Shown: positions 44,951-53,245 of the stretch, in pieces
Layout: every line of letters starts with the position of its first letter
Numbering within the stretch: position 1 is the first letter of the stretch
NCBI GenBank assembly: GCA_934747775.1
Contig: CAKVHA010000006.1
Location: forward strand, 1-64,000
DNA length: 64,000 nt
DNA from: an uncultured Clostridia bacterium
Lineage (GTDB): Bacteria; Bacillota; Clostridia; Christensenellales; UBA1242
Reading direction: 5' to 3'
Program-made: the position numbers and the translations under genes
Notes under the pieces: generated by a model
The model's input: only the letters and a program-made list of their open reading frames with translations
Databases searched by the model: none
Told to the model about the DNA's origin: nothing

Positions 44951-45394
44951 ATGGAAATTTGTGCGCTAATTTTATCCATTATTTCATTTGTTGCAACTAT
45001 CATTATTGCAATATTACAAATAAGAACAAGTATAAAAATAAACAATATAAATTTAAATTCGAACATTTGTGAAAAAATATTTGATGAGTATTTAATATCA
45101 AAAATACCATTTTACAGAAGACAATTGAAATTTAATGGAAGAGGTGTCTTAACTGGTGGCGTTGAATTTAATGAAATAATTGTTGAGATGAAAAAAAATT
45201 CATTGTATTTCAAATATCATGATGAAAAATTTTATGATAAATTAACAAAAAAACTAACAGAACTAGAAGATTATGTGACACTTCTTTTAGAAAAAATAAA
45301 AGATTCTACAGAACAATCTCAGGTTTTTAATGAAATTGATAATAAAATAAAAGAAATTTATTCTATTATTAATAACAAAAAGATCAAGGGTTAA
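44951..45394 (+). CDS. Single-pass membrane protein (element B cargo 3)
   Basis: A 147-residue protein with one N-terminal transmembrane helix (about residues 3-24) and a cytoplasmic, charged, partly coiled-coil domain (KKLTELEDYVTLLLEKIKD). It has an AGAGGGGTGAC ribosome site and starts 18 bp after the STAS-like gene, completing a three-gene unit that ends at the conserved element terminator. I do not recognise the family. Membrane-anchored small proteins are common effectors in defence modules, but no activity is visible. Confidence 0.65.
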   Translation: MEICALILSIISFVATIIIAILQIRTSIKINNINLNSNICEKIFDEYLISKIPFYRRQLKFNGRGVLTGGVEFNEIIVEMKKNSLYFKYHDEKFYDKLTKKLTELEDYVTLLLEKIKDSTEQSQVFNEIDNKIKEIYSIINNKKIKG

Positions 45395-45444
45395 TATTTA
45401 TCGTGTACCTAATGTAGTAGTTTTGGGTAGTTTTAGGGAGAATT

Positions 45445-45484
45445 AGACCGAAAGTTGAGGGGTTCAATTTTCGGTCTTTTTTTA
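45445..45484 (+). terminator. Terminator of element B cargo
   Basis: AGACCGAAAGTTGA pairs with TCAATTTTCGGTCT and is followed by seven T. Confidence 0.88.
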
Positions 45485-45567
45485 TGCGGGTTTTGTGTAC
45501 CTAAAATGACAATTTTGTGTACCTAATGTATTTTTTAAAGAGAGTCGTGCCCTTAAAATTTGCAAAT

Positions 45568-45613
45568 AAAAAATCGCTAAAAGCCTTTATTTATCGGCGT
45601 TTTAGCGACTTTT
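45568..45613 (-). terminator. Terminator of tRNA-Thr
   Basis: AAAAGTCGCTAAAACGCC pairs with GGCTTTTAGCGATTTT on the minus strand and is followed by T. Confidence 0.8.
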
Positions 45614-45619
45614 GTTTAA

Positions 45620-45694
45620 TGGAGCTGGTGACGGGAATCGGACCCGTGACCCCCACCTTACCAAGGTGGTGCTCTACCGCTGAGCCACACCAGC
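45620..45694 (-). tRNA. tRNA-Thr (anticodon GGT), integration target
   Basis: An intact 75-nt tRNA on the minus strand: acceptor GCTGGTG/CACCAGC, D-arm GCTC/GAGC, anticodon stem CCACC/GGTGG with loop TTGGTAA, T-arm ACGGG/CCCGT and encoded CCA. The anticodon GGT reads ACC and ACU. Its 3' half is supplied by element B. Confidence 0.95.
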
Positions 45695-46056
45695 ACGAAC
45701 CAAATGTTCTTACGGTTATAAATGTTTTGTTTGGGTTGATAGAGTAGTGAAGTAATTGCGTAACAAAGTAAATATTGATTTTTTAAAGTGTATAACGGGG
45801 TTTGTTGTGATAAAACATTGTGTTTTAAATCTAATAGCGATTGCCTTTTATGATAAAATGTTTTTATAAAATTGAGTTTTATAAAGACTTTTGTAGTAAA
45901 CGCAGTAAAAGCAAATTTGTGTTTAAAAAGTATGAAATACTATAAGTTTTTTAAACAGCATAGGTATTATATTAAATTTTGTGGCAGCGTGTCAATATTT
46001 TTGGCAAAAAAATAAAAGAAAAACCATAAAATGGGGCGGATTTATTAAAAAAATAT
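45695..46056. other. Gene-free interval upstream of holB
   Basis: I see no gene, repeat or terminator. The sequence is very AT-rich. It probably carries the tRNA-Thr promoter on the minus strand. Confidence 0.5.
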
Positions 46057-46084
46057 TTGTTTTTGGGCATAATTGTGCTAAAAT
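46057..46084 (+). promoter_or_regulatory. Promoter of holB, leaderless geometry
   Basis: TTGTTT (46057-46062), a 16-bp spacer and TAAAAT (46079-46084). ATG begins 6 nt after the -10 and no ribosome site is present. Confidence 0.4.
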
Positions 46085-46090
46085 GGAACT

Positions 46091-47023
46091 ATGGAAACCT
46101 TATATTTACAGAGTAATCTACATAAATTAATACAACGTGACAAACTTAGCGGAATGCTTAACCATGCATACTTGCTAATTTCCACCGATCAAACATTGGT
46201 TAACGAGTATGCAAGATTTGTTGCGTGCGAAATACTTTGCGATAAAGCTGAACCGTGCTTTAGCTGTACAACCTGTACACGAGTAAAAAACGGAACGCAC
46301 AGTGACGTGGAAACATATCCCACTAACGACAAACCAATTGTTGTGGACGATATTAATAAAATTGTAAGCGAAAGCTATATTTTGCCGTTGGAAGCGGAAA
46401 AAAAAATATACATTTTAAAAAACTTTGACTTGGCAACAATTCAGGCGCAAAACAAACTGCTAAAAACGCTTGAAGAACCGCCTAAAAGCGTTGTTTTCTT
46501 GGTTACTACCAGCAATGAAACTAATGTGTTGCCAACCATAAAATCGCGCTGTAAAAAGGTCACAATTCCGCAAGTAGAAATGCACGAACTTGAAGCATAC
46601 ATAACGCGTGCATTTAATAAATCGCAAGCGGAAGCAAAAGAGATTGCTGAGCTTTCGGGCGGAAGTGTAACAGGTGCAAACAAGTTTTTAAAAAATCCTA
46701 ATTTAATGCAGTTAAAAAATATGTGTCAAGAAGTTGTTTTGCAGTTGAATTCTAGTGAAAATGTGCTTGCCACAGGTTGCAGAATATTAGCCATAACCAA
46801 TGATTTGGAAGAGTTTTTAAACTTGCTGACCGAGTATTTGGGTGAATTAATGGCAAAATCTGCAAATGGCGAAAGCGTGGGGCTTTCACGTCGCGAAATA
46901 GGGCTTATTAGCCAAAAGGTTAACGACGGAATTAAAAAAATAAAAAGTAATTGTAACTTAAATGCGGTTTTAGACGGACTGCTAATGGGTATTTTGGAGG
47001 TTAAATATTTATGCCGAAAGTAG
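46091..47023 (+). CDS. holB: DNA polymerase III delta' subunit
   Basis: A 310-residue clamp-loader subunit. It has the AAA+ delta' features: a zinc-binding Cys cluster (CEILC, then CFSCTTC), no functional Walker A, the DDI and sensor 1-like VTTSNETNVLPTIKSRC (SRC motif) and a C-terminal collar domain. It starts a cluster holB-ricT-trmN6-rsmI, the order known from Bacillus (holB-yaaT-yabA-yabB-rsmI) but without yabA. Its 3' end overlaps ricT by 13 bp. No Shine-Dalgarno sequence precedes ATG. Confidence 0.93.
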   Translation: METLYLQSNLHKLIQRDKLSGMLNHAYLLISTDQTLVNEYARFVACEILCDKAEPCFSCTTCTRVKNGTHSDVETYPTNDKPIVVDDINKIVSESYILPLEAEKKIYILKNFDLATIQAQNKLLKTLEEPPKSVVFLVTTSNETNVLPTIKSRCKKVTIPQVEMHELEAYITRAFNKSQAEAKEIAELSGGSVTGANKFLKNPNLMQLKNMCQEVVLQLNSSENVLATGCRILAITNDLEEFLNLLTEYLGELMAKSANGESVGLSRREIGLISQKVNDGIKKIKSNCNLNAVLDGLLMGILEVKYLCRK

Positions 47024-47871
47024 TTGGGGTGAGATTTAAAGAAGCGGGCAAAGTGTACACTTTTATGCCAATAGATGGGCTAGAAAAAGGTACTCGCGTT
47101 GTTGTTGAAACATCGCGCGGCAAAGAAATTGGTTTTGTTGCCACCGATGTGTACGAAGAAAACGAGGACAATCTAATATTGCCCCTTGTTTCTGTTAGTC
47201 GCATAGCAACAGAAAAAGACTTAGCAAAAATGGACGAGCTTAACAAAAAACGCACAAAAGCCATAGAGGAAACCAACAAACTCATAAAAAAATACAACTT
47301 GGATATGAAGGTTGTTGATGCATCTTTCACACTAGACGGACAAAAAGTGATTATAGACTTTGTGTGCGAAGATAGGGTTGATTTTAGAGATCTTGTTAAA
47401 GACCTAGCCACAGTGTTGAAAATGCGTATTGAGTTGCGCCAAATTGGCATTCGCGACCAAGCTAAACTTGTGGGCGGAATAGGCGAGTGCGGCAGAGAAT
47501 GTTGCTGCAAAAAGTATCTAAACGACTTTGATAAGGTAAGCATTAAAATGGCAAAAGTGCAGGGGCTTTCGCTAAACACAAGCAAAATTAGTGGAATTTG
47601 CGGTAGGCTTATGTGTTGTTTGGCGTACGAAAACGATTATTACAACGAAATTAATGCCAAAATGCCAAAACTAAATAGCAGAGTAACCACTAAAGACGGC
47701 GAAGGAACTGTGGTGTACAACAACCTTCTAAAACAAACCGTAACAGTAAAATTTGTAAGCGACGATGCGGTTAAAATGGAAGAATATCCGCTTGAAGAGA
47801 TTGCGGTAAAACCCGTAGAAAATGTAAAGAAATTGGAAAACAATAAAAATGAAAAACCTAATAAAAAGTAA
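47011..47871 (+). CDS. ricT: RicT/PSP1-domain protein (YaaT)
   Basis: A 286-residue PSP1 C-terminal-domain protein. Conserved Cys residues (GECGRECCCKKYL and ICGRLMCCLAYE) are those that bind iron-sulfur clusters in the Y-complex (RicA-RicF-RicT). In Bacillus this complex promotes RNase Y processing and sporulation phosphorelay activity. The start lies inside holB, GGAGG precedes ATG, and the 3' end overlaps the next gene by 23 bp. The C-terminal tail is Lys/Asn-rich. Confidence 0.92.
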   Translation: MPKVVGVRFKEAGKVYTFMPIDGLEKGTRVVVETSRGKEIGFVATDVYEENEDNLILPLVSVSRIATEKDLAKMDELNKKRTKAIEETNKLIKKYNLDMKVVDASFTLDGQKVIIDFVCEDRVDFRDLVKDLATVLKMRIELRQIGIRDQAKLVGGIGECGRECCCKKYLNDFDKVSIKMAKVQGLSLNTSKISGICGRLMCCLAYENDYYNEINAKMPKLNSRVTTKDGEGTVVYNNLLKQTVTVKFVSDDAVKMEEYPLEEIAVKPVENVKKLENNKNEKPNKK

Positions 47872-48511
47872 CGAGCGGCTAGATGATTTGCAAATAAACG
47901 GCAAATTTGTAATTCAAGACCCGCTAGATTATTGCTTTACATCCGATAGTGTGCAGCTTGCAAACTTTGCAAATTGCAAACCAAACGATAGGGTTGTGGA
48001 CCTTTGCAGCGGCTGTGGAATTGTGGGCATTTTAATACAAACAAAACACGATTGCAAAAAAGTTGTGTGTGTAGAGCTGCAAGAAAAATTTGCCGATATG
48101 GCAAAACGCAGCATAGAGTACAACAATCAGCAAGAGTTTGTTGATGTTGTTAATGCGCCACTTCAAGATGTAAACAAGATAATAGGAACTGGCTACGATG
48201 TTGTGGTGTGTAATCCGCCATACAAAAAAACAGGGATTTTGCCAGAAAAGGAAAGCATAAAAATTGCCAAACATGAAATAAAAGTAACGCTGGAAGAGAT
48301 TATAAAAGAAGCTAGCATTTTATTAAAATTTGGTGGAAAGTTTTATGTTGTGAATAAAGAAGAACGTTTGCCAGATATTTTTGTGTATTGTAGAAAATAT
48401 GGACTAGAACCTAAAAAACTAAAACTGCTGCACAGTGAAAAAGGTGCGAGCGTGGTTTTGGTTGAAGCAAAAAAAGGAGGTAGAAGCGGGCTTGTAATAA
48501 CCCGCAACTAA
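47849..48511 (+). CDS. tRNA1(Val) A37 N6-methyltransferase-like (TrmN6/YabB)
   Basis: A 220-residue Rossmann-fold methyltransferase with motif I VVDLCSGCGIVGI and the N6-adenine catalytic motif NPPYKKTG (near residue 119-126). Its position after ricT and before rsmI matches yabB/trmN6. Target is tRNA or another RNA; the exact base is inferred from family. It overlaps ricT by 23 bp. The C-terminal 20 residues are Gly/Arg/Lys-rich. Confidence 0.88.
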   Translation: MKNLIKSNERLDDLQINGKFVIQDPLDYCFTSDSVQLANFANCKPNDRVVDLCSGCGIVGILIQTKHDCKKVVCVELQEKFADMAKRSIEYNNQQEFVDVVNAPLQDVNKIIGTGYDVVVCNPPYKKTGILPEKESIKIAKHEIKVTLEEIIKEASILLKFGGKFYVVNKEERLPDIFVYCRKYGLEPKKLKLLHSEKGASVVLVEAKKGGRSGLVITRN

Positions 48512-48512
48512 T

Positions 48513-49313
48513 ATGGTTTATTTTGTAGGAACTCCAATTGGCAATTTAAAAGAAATTACATATTATGCGGTTGAAATTTTAAATAGCGTAGATTATATTG
48601 CGTGTGAAGACACGCGCACAAGTTCGGTTTTACTTAATCACTACAACATTAAAAAACCGCTTGTTAGCTATCATAAATTTAACGAAAAAAGTATGATAGA
48701 TAAATTAATTTCAGACCAAGTTGACGGCAAAAACATTGCTGTTATTTCCGATGCGGGTATGCCTTGCATAAGCGACCCTGGGAATATTTTGGTTAACGAA
48801 TTAATTAAAAATGATTTGCCATACACAGTTGTAAGCGGCCCATCGGCACTCATTAATGCATACATTTTAAGCGGCTTTAAACCACCATTTATATTTATTG
48901 GTTTTTTGCCAAATAAAACAAGTGAAATAAAAAAATTGCTTAATGAATTTAAAGACATAAATTCCGCATTAATATTCTATTTGTCACCACATAGCATAGT
49001 TTCTGACATAAACTCCATACTTTCTGTCATAGGCGATAGGGAAATATGTGTTGTGCGTGAAATTAGTAAAAGGTTTGAAGAAGTGTGTTTTTCCACATTA
49101 TCTAAAGGATATGCTGGTGTAATAAAGGGTGAATTTGTGCTTATTGTAAAACCAAAAGAGAACACCGAAAAGATTTTTACACAGACGATAACCGAACAAG
49201 TGGAAGAATGTATTAAAAGTGGAATGAGTAAAAATGATGCCATTAAGAAAGTTGCAAAAGAGCGTGGCGTAAAAAAAGATGTTGTGTATAAAAAAGTAAT
49301 AAAAAACGATTAG
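48513..49313 (+). CDS. rsmI: 16S rRNA C1402 2'-O-methyltransferase
   Basis: A 266-residue tetrapyrrole-methylase-fold enzyme (RsmI/YraL). It has the start YFVGTPIGNLKEITYYA, a conserved CEDTRTS, SDAGMPCISDPG and VSGPSALINA. It methylates C1402 of 16S rRNA. It starts one base after the upstream stop and its ribosome site (AAAGGAGG) lies inside the upstream gene. A strong bidirectional terminator follows, ending the holB operon. Confidence 0.95.
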   Translation: MVYFVGTPIGNLKEITYYAVEILNSVDYIACEDTRTSSVLLNHYNIKKPLVSYHKFNEKSMIDKLISDQVDGKNIAVISDAGMPCISDPGNILVNELIKNDLPYTVVSGPSALINAYILSGFKPPFIFIGFLPNKTSEIKKLLNEFKDINSALIFYLSPHSIVSDINSILSVIGDREICVVREISKRFEEVCFSTLSKGYAGVIKGEFVLIVKPKENTEKIFTQTITEQVEECIKSGMSKNDAIKKVAKERGVKKDVVYKKVIKND

Positions 49314-49333
49314 TTAAAACTAATCGTTTTTTT
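49301..49333. terminator. Bidirectional terminator
   Basis: AAAAAACGATTAGTT pairs with AACTAATCGTTTTTT between convergent rsmI and spmB. Confidence 0.88.
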
Positions 49334-49336
49334 TAA

Positions 49337-49843
49337 CTAAATAAATTTGCAAACCCAACAGCCAACAACCGCACCAAACAAATTTGCAATTAGAGCCACT
49401 GGAATGGCATATCTAAAATGTTTTACATTTGTTTTTGCAAAATACACTGCGGTTACATAAAATATTGCTTCGCTACTGCCAGCAATTGCACAGCCTGCAC
49501 GCGCAAGATAACTATCCACGCCATATTTTGTAAAGATGTTTTCAAGCACAGCAAGACTTCCGCAACCGCTAAAAGGTTTTATTAAAATCATTTCTGTTAA
49601 CTCACTAGGAATGCCCAGAAAACTAAATACAGGGTTTAGTAAGTTTGCAATAAAAGTGCTAAGCCCCGACACAGAAAAAACTTCTAGTGCAATAAAAATT
49701 GCAACAATATATGGAAGGCTAGTAAGTATTAAATCAAACGAAGTTTTGCTGCCTTTTACAAAAGCGTCGTAGGCGTTTATTTTTTTAAACAAGCAATAAA
49801 TTAAAATGAAGATTATAAAAAATGGAATTATGTAAGAGCTCAT
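49337..49843 (-). CDS. spmB: Spore maturation protein B
   Basis: A 168-residue Gate-domain membrane protein with about five helices. The conserved FSGCGSLAVLENIF and GSSEAIFYV motifs match SpmB. In Bacillus, SpmA and SpmB are needed for proper spore core dehydration. The start overlaps the spmA stop by 4 bp (ATGA), so the two are translationally coupled. It is expected to be under a forespore sigma factor, but I did not identify one. Confidence 0.92.
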   Translation of the reverse strand: MSSYIIPFFIIFILIYCLFKKINAYDAFVKGSKTSFDLILTSLPYIVAIFIALEVFSVSGLSTFIANLLNPVFSFLGIPSELTEMILIKPFSGCGSLAVLENIFTKYGVDSYLARAGCAIAGSSEAIFYVTAVYFAKTNVKHFRYAIPVALIANLFGAVVGCWVCKFI

Positions 49844-50409
49844 AATTTTTTGTCCTTAAAAATTTTCTTGCACATTTTTATTAAAACTATTCCTATCGCG
49901 GTGCTGGCGATTGTTGCTATTAGTGTGGGCAAAATTATATCTGCAGCACTAGCCGATCCGTGAGTTATGCGCAAGCTAATTACTGTGGTTGGGATAAGTT
50001 GAAGGCTGGTAACATTTAAAATCATAAACATCGCCATCGCGTTTGTAATGTACAACTGACCTTTGCTCAGCCCAGCCATTCCGTTAATTCCGCTAGGAGT
50101 ACACGCGTTTCCCATTCCAAGTAGATTGCTTGTAAGGTTAATGGCAATTTGGTTTTGGGTGTATTCGTCGGTTTCGCCAATTAAGAATTTTATGATGGGC
50201 GACATAAGCTTGGCAATTTTTTTGTCTAGTTTTGTAGTTTCTAAAATGTTTAGCAGTCCAAGCCATATTGCATAAATTGCCCATAGTTTTAAGCACAAAG
50301 CAATTGCTTTTTCGCTGCCAGTTTGAATGGATGCAAACGCAAGTTCGGGGCGGTTTAATAGTAGCAGTCCCAGACCAACCACTAAAATTGCTATCCAAAT
50401 AATGTTCAT
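49840..50409 (-). CDS. spmA: Spore maturation protein A
   Basis: A 189-residue Gate-domain membrane protein. LLGMGNACTPSGINGMAGL is the SpmA signature, preceded by a helical N-terminus and followed by helices at about 130-185. It pairs with SpmB downstream and is transcribed divergently from metG. GGGGG precedes ATG. Confidence 0.92.
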   Translation of the reverse strand: MNIIWIAILVVGLGLLLLNRPELAFASIQTGSEKAIALCLKLWAIYAIWLGLLNILETTKLDKKIAKLMSPIIKFLIGETDEYTQNQIAINLTSNLLGMGNACTPSGINGMAGLSKGQLYITNAMAMFMILNVTSLQLIPTTVISLRITHGSASAADIILPTLIATIASTAIGIVLIKMCKKIFKDKKL

Positions 50410-50534
50410 ATGCTTGTCCCCCTTAATATTTAATAGCGTAAAATGCTTGTTTTATTGCGGTTTTAAATAATATTATTTCTTTACACGCGATATAATTTGT
50501 GGTAAAATATCATATGACAAAAGGACGTGATAAA

Positions 50535-52484
50535 ATGAATAAAAATTATTATATTACAACAGCTATTGCTTACACATCAGGAAAACCGCATATTGGAAAT
50601 ACATATGAGGCTATTTTTACTGACGCGTTGGCAAGGTTTAAACGCAAGCAAGGTTACAATGTGTTTTTCCAAACTGGAACAGATGAACACGGGCAAAAAA
50701 TAGGCGAAAAAGCTCGCATTAACAATATGGAACCAAAACAGTTTGTGGATAAAATTGCAGGAGAAATAAAAGAGCTTTGGGATAGAGCAAATGTAAGTTA
50801 TGATAAGTTTATAAGAACCACAGATGCTTATCACGAAAAACAAGTGCAAAAAATCTTTAAAAAACTTTATGATCAAGGTGATATTTACAAGGGTTCTTAC
50901 GAAGGTTTGTATTGTGTACCTTGCGAGAGCTTTTGGACAGAATCGCAGCTTATAGACGGCAAATGCCCAGATTGCGGAAGAGAAGTGGTTAAGCAAAAAG
51001 AAGAATGTTATTTCTTTAAAACCAGCAAATATGCTGACAAATTGGTGGAATATTATAATTCGCACCCAGATTTTGTTGTGCCAGAATCGCGTAAAAACGA
51101 GATGATTAACAACTTTATTAAAAGCGGTCTTCAAGACCTTTGTGTAAGCCGTACAAGTTTCAAATGGGGCATACCTGTAAATTTCGACTCAAAACACGTG
51201 GTATATGTGTGGATTGATGCGCTTTCAAACTATATTACTGGCTTAGGCTACGATGTAGACGGAAACAGCGACAAAAAGTTTAACGAATTTTGGCCAGCAG
51301 ATTTGCAAGTTGTTGGAAAAGATATTATTAGGTTCCACATCATTTATTGGCCAATTATGTTAATGGCGTTGGGGCTTCCTTTGCCAAAACGTATTTACGG
51401 ACACGGCTGGTTGTTGCAAAATGGCGAAAAAATGAGCAAGTCAAAGGGCAATGTGTTGTATTTTGATGACTTGGCTGATGTTTTTGGCGTAGATGCGGTT
51501 AGATATTATGTATTGTCCGAAATGGGCTTAGCTGATGACGGCTTGGTTGGTTGGGATTTAATAACCGACCGCACAAACACCGACCTAGCAAATATTTACG
51601 GAAACCTTGTAAGTCGTACAATAGCAATGAGTAACAAATATTTTGGCGGAGTGGTTAAAAATGGCGGCGTAAGTGATGTGGTTGATGAAAGCTTAATTGA
51701 AGTAGCCGCGAATGCACGCGATAAAGTGGCTGCAAAAATGGAAGCATTAAAAGTTTCAGATGCGCTATCGGAAATCTTTGCTGTGTTTAAACGTGCAAAC
51801 AAATATATTGATGAAACCGAGCCTTGGAAACTTGCAAAAGACGAAAGCAGTTTAAAAAGGCTTGAAACCGTGCTATACAATCTAACTGAAACCATAATAA
51901 TTGGCACATCATTACTTTCGTCGTTTATGCCAGAAACTTGTAAAAAAGTGCTAAATCAACTTGGGGTAGAAGAGCGTAAATATGACGACTTAAAAAAGTT
52001 TGGCTTGTTAAAAGAAGTTAAGGTGGCAGAAAAAGTGGATGTGCTTTTCCCACGTTTGGATATTAAAGAAATTATGACGAAAGCCGATGTTGTAAAACAA
52101 AAACAACTTGAAGAATATAATAAGGAACAAGAAAAAGTACAAAAAATGGAACAAAAAGAAGAATATATTACAATAGACGATTTTGATAAGGTTAAAATTA
52201 AAGTTGGCGAGATTTTGGAATGCAAAAAAGTGGAAAAATCGGACAAACTTTTGGTTAGTCAAATAAAAATTGGTGACGATGTTCGCCAAATTGTAAGCGG
52301 AATAGCAAAATATTATACGCCAGAACAAATGGTTGGCAAAAAGGTGCTTGTTGTTACAAACCTAAAACCAATAAAACTTCGCGGAATTGAAAGCAGCGGA
52401 ATGGTTTTGTGTGCCGAAAATGGCGAAGACCTTTGTCTAACAACCATAGAAAAAGACTTGCCTAGCGGAAGCGAGATTTGTTAA
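50535..52484 (+). CDS. metG: Methionyl-tRNA synthetase
   Basis: A 649-residue synthetase with the HIGH-like motif PHIGNTYE near residues 17-24, a zinc-binding pair of CxxC motifs (CVPC, then CPDC near 128-145), KMSKS in GEKMSKSKGN near 297-301, and a C-terminal EMAP/Trbp111-type tRNA-binding domain (about 550-649). I chose ATG 50535 because AAAGGA lies upstream and the sequence MNKNYYITTAIAYTSGKPHIG begins the fold; an earlier in-frame start at 50499 adds 12 unlikely residues. The stop overlaps the tatD start. Confidence 0.95.
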   Translation: MNKNYYITTAIAYTSGKPHIGNTYEAIFTDALARFKRKQGYNVFFQTGTDEHGQKIGEKARINNMEPKQFVDKIAGEIKELWDRANVSYDKFIRTTDAYHEKQVQKIFKKLYDQGDIYKGSYEGLYCVPCESFWTESQLIDGKCPDCGREVVKQKEECYFFKTSKYADKLVEYYNSHPDFVVPESRKNEMINNFIKSGLQDLCVSRTSFKWGIPVNFDSKHVVYVWIDALSNYITGLGYDVDGNSDKKFNEFWPADLQVVGKDIIRFHIIYWPIMLMALGLPLPKRIYGHGWLLQNGEKMSKSKGNVLYFDDLADVFGVDAVRYYVLSEMGLADDGLVGWDLITDRTNTDLANIYGNLVSRTIAMSNKYFGGVVKNGGVSDVVDESLIEVAANARDKVAAKMEALKVSDALSEIFAVFKRANKYIDETEPWKLAKDESSLKRLETVLYNLTETIIIGTSLLSSFMPETCKKVLNQLGVEERKYDDLKKFGLLKEVKVAEKVDVLFPRLDIKEIMTKADVVKQKQLEEYNKEQEKVQKMEQKEEYITIDDFDKVKIKVGEILECKKVEKSDKLLVSQIKIGDDVRQIVSGIAKYYTPEQMVGKKVLVVTNLKPIKLRGIESSGMVLCAENGEDLCLTTIEKDLPSGSEIC

Positions 52485-53245
52485 TGATAGACGCACACGC
52501 ACATTTAATAGACGAGCATTACGCCGATGTTGACTCAATGATTAGGGAGTTTAAAGATAACGGCTTAAGTCTTGTAATATCGGTGGGATGTGACAAAGAA
52601 TCCGCATTAAAAACCATTGAGCTTGCTAAAAAATATGACAATGTGTACGCGGTTATTGGGTTTCATCCCGATTATGTAGACGAATACGATGAAAGTATTT
52701 TTAAATACTTAAACGACCCAAAAGTTGTTGGAGTGGGTGAAATTGGGTTAGATTATCACACAACTAAGGATAATATAGATAAACAAAAAGCAATATTTGT
52801 AAGGCAGCTTGAAATTGCAAACGAATATGGCCTTCCTGTTCAAATTCACTCGCGTGACGCAGTTGGTGATACGCTAGAATTGTTAAAACAGCACAAAAAC
52901 CTACTAAACAACGGCGGAATTTGGCATTGTTTTAACGAAAGTGTAGAAGTTTTTAAGGAAGCTAGAAAGCTAGGACTTATTGTGAGTTTTGGCGGAGTTA
53001 CAACATTTAAAAACGCAAAAAAATCCACCGAAATAATTAAAAAAGCACAACTTGATGAGTTTGTGCTAGAAACCGATTGTCCATATCTAACACCAGAGCC
53101 ATTTCGTGGCAAGGTTGTAAACGAGCCAAAGTATGTTAAATATGTTGCACAACACATTGCAGATGTTAAAATGACAAACATTAAAAACATAATTGATTCA
53201 ACCGATAAAAATGTATATAATTTGTTTAAAAAAATAGGTAAATAA
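52484..53245 (+). CDS. tatD: TatD-family deoxyribonuclease
   Basis: A 253-residue metal-dependent TIM-barrel nuclease. Metal ligands are visible: His5 and His7 (DAHAHL), Glu in VGEIGLDYH, His in QIHSRDA, His in IWHCF and Asp in LETDCPYL. The start at ATG 52484 shares its A with the metG stop (TAATG); metG-tatD-rsmA is a widespread order in Firmicutes. The rnmV (M5 RNase) gene usually found between tatD and rsmA is absent here. Confidence 0.93.
   Translation: MIDAHAHLIDEHYADVDSMIREFKDNGLSLVISVGCDKESALKTIELAKKYDNVYAVIGFHPDYVDEYDESIFKYLNDPKVVGVGEIGLDYHTTKDNIDKQKAIFVRQLEIANEYGLPVQIHSRDAVGDTLELLKQHKNLLNNGGIWHCFNESVEVFKEARKLGLIVSFGGVTTFKNAKKSTEIIKKAQLDEFVLETDCPYLTPEPFRGKVVNEPKYVKYVAQHIADVKMTNIKNIIDSTDKNVYNLFKKIGK

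Larger units (their letters stand above)
45395..45664. repeat. Direct repeat copy B: element right end plus att core (attR)
   Basis: The counterpart of 36181-36464. It contains arm-type GTGTACCTAA motifs (45403, 45494, 45516), a cargo terminator (45445-45484), a tRNA-side terminator (45568-45613) and the tRNA-Thr 3' half. Copy A has an extra 11-bp duplication of the first arm motif. Confidence 0.9.
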
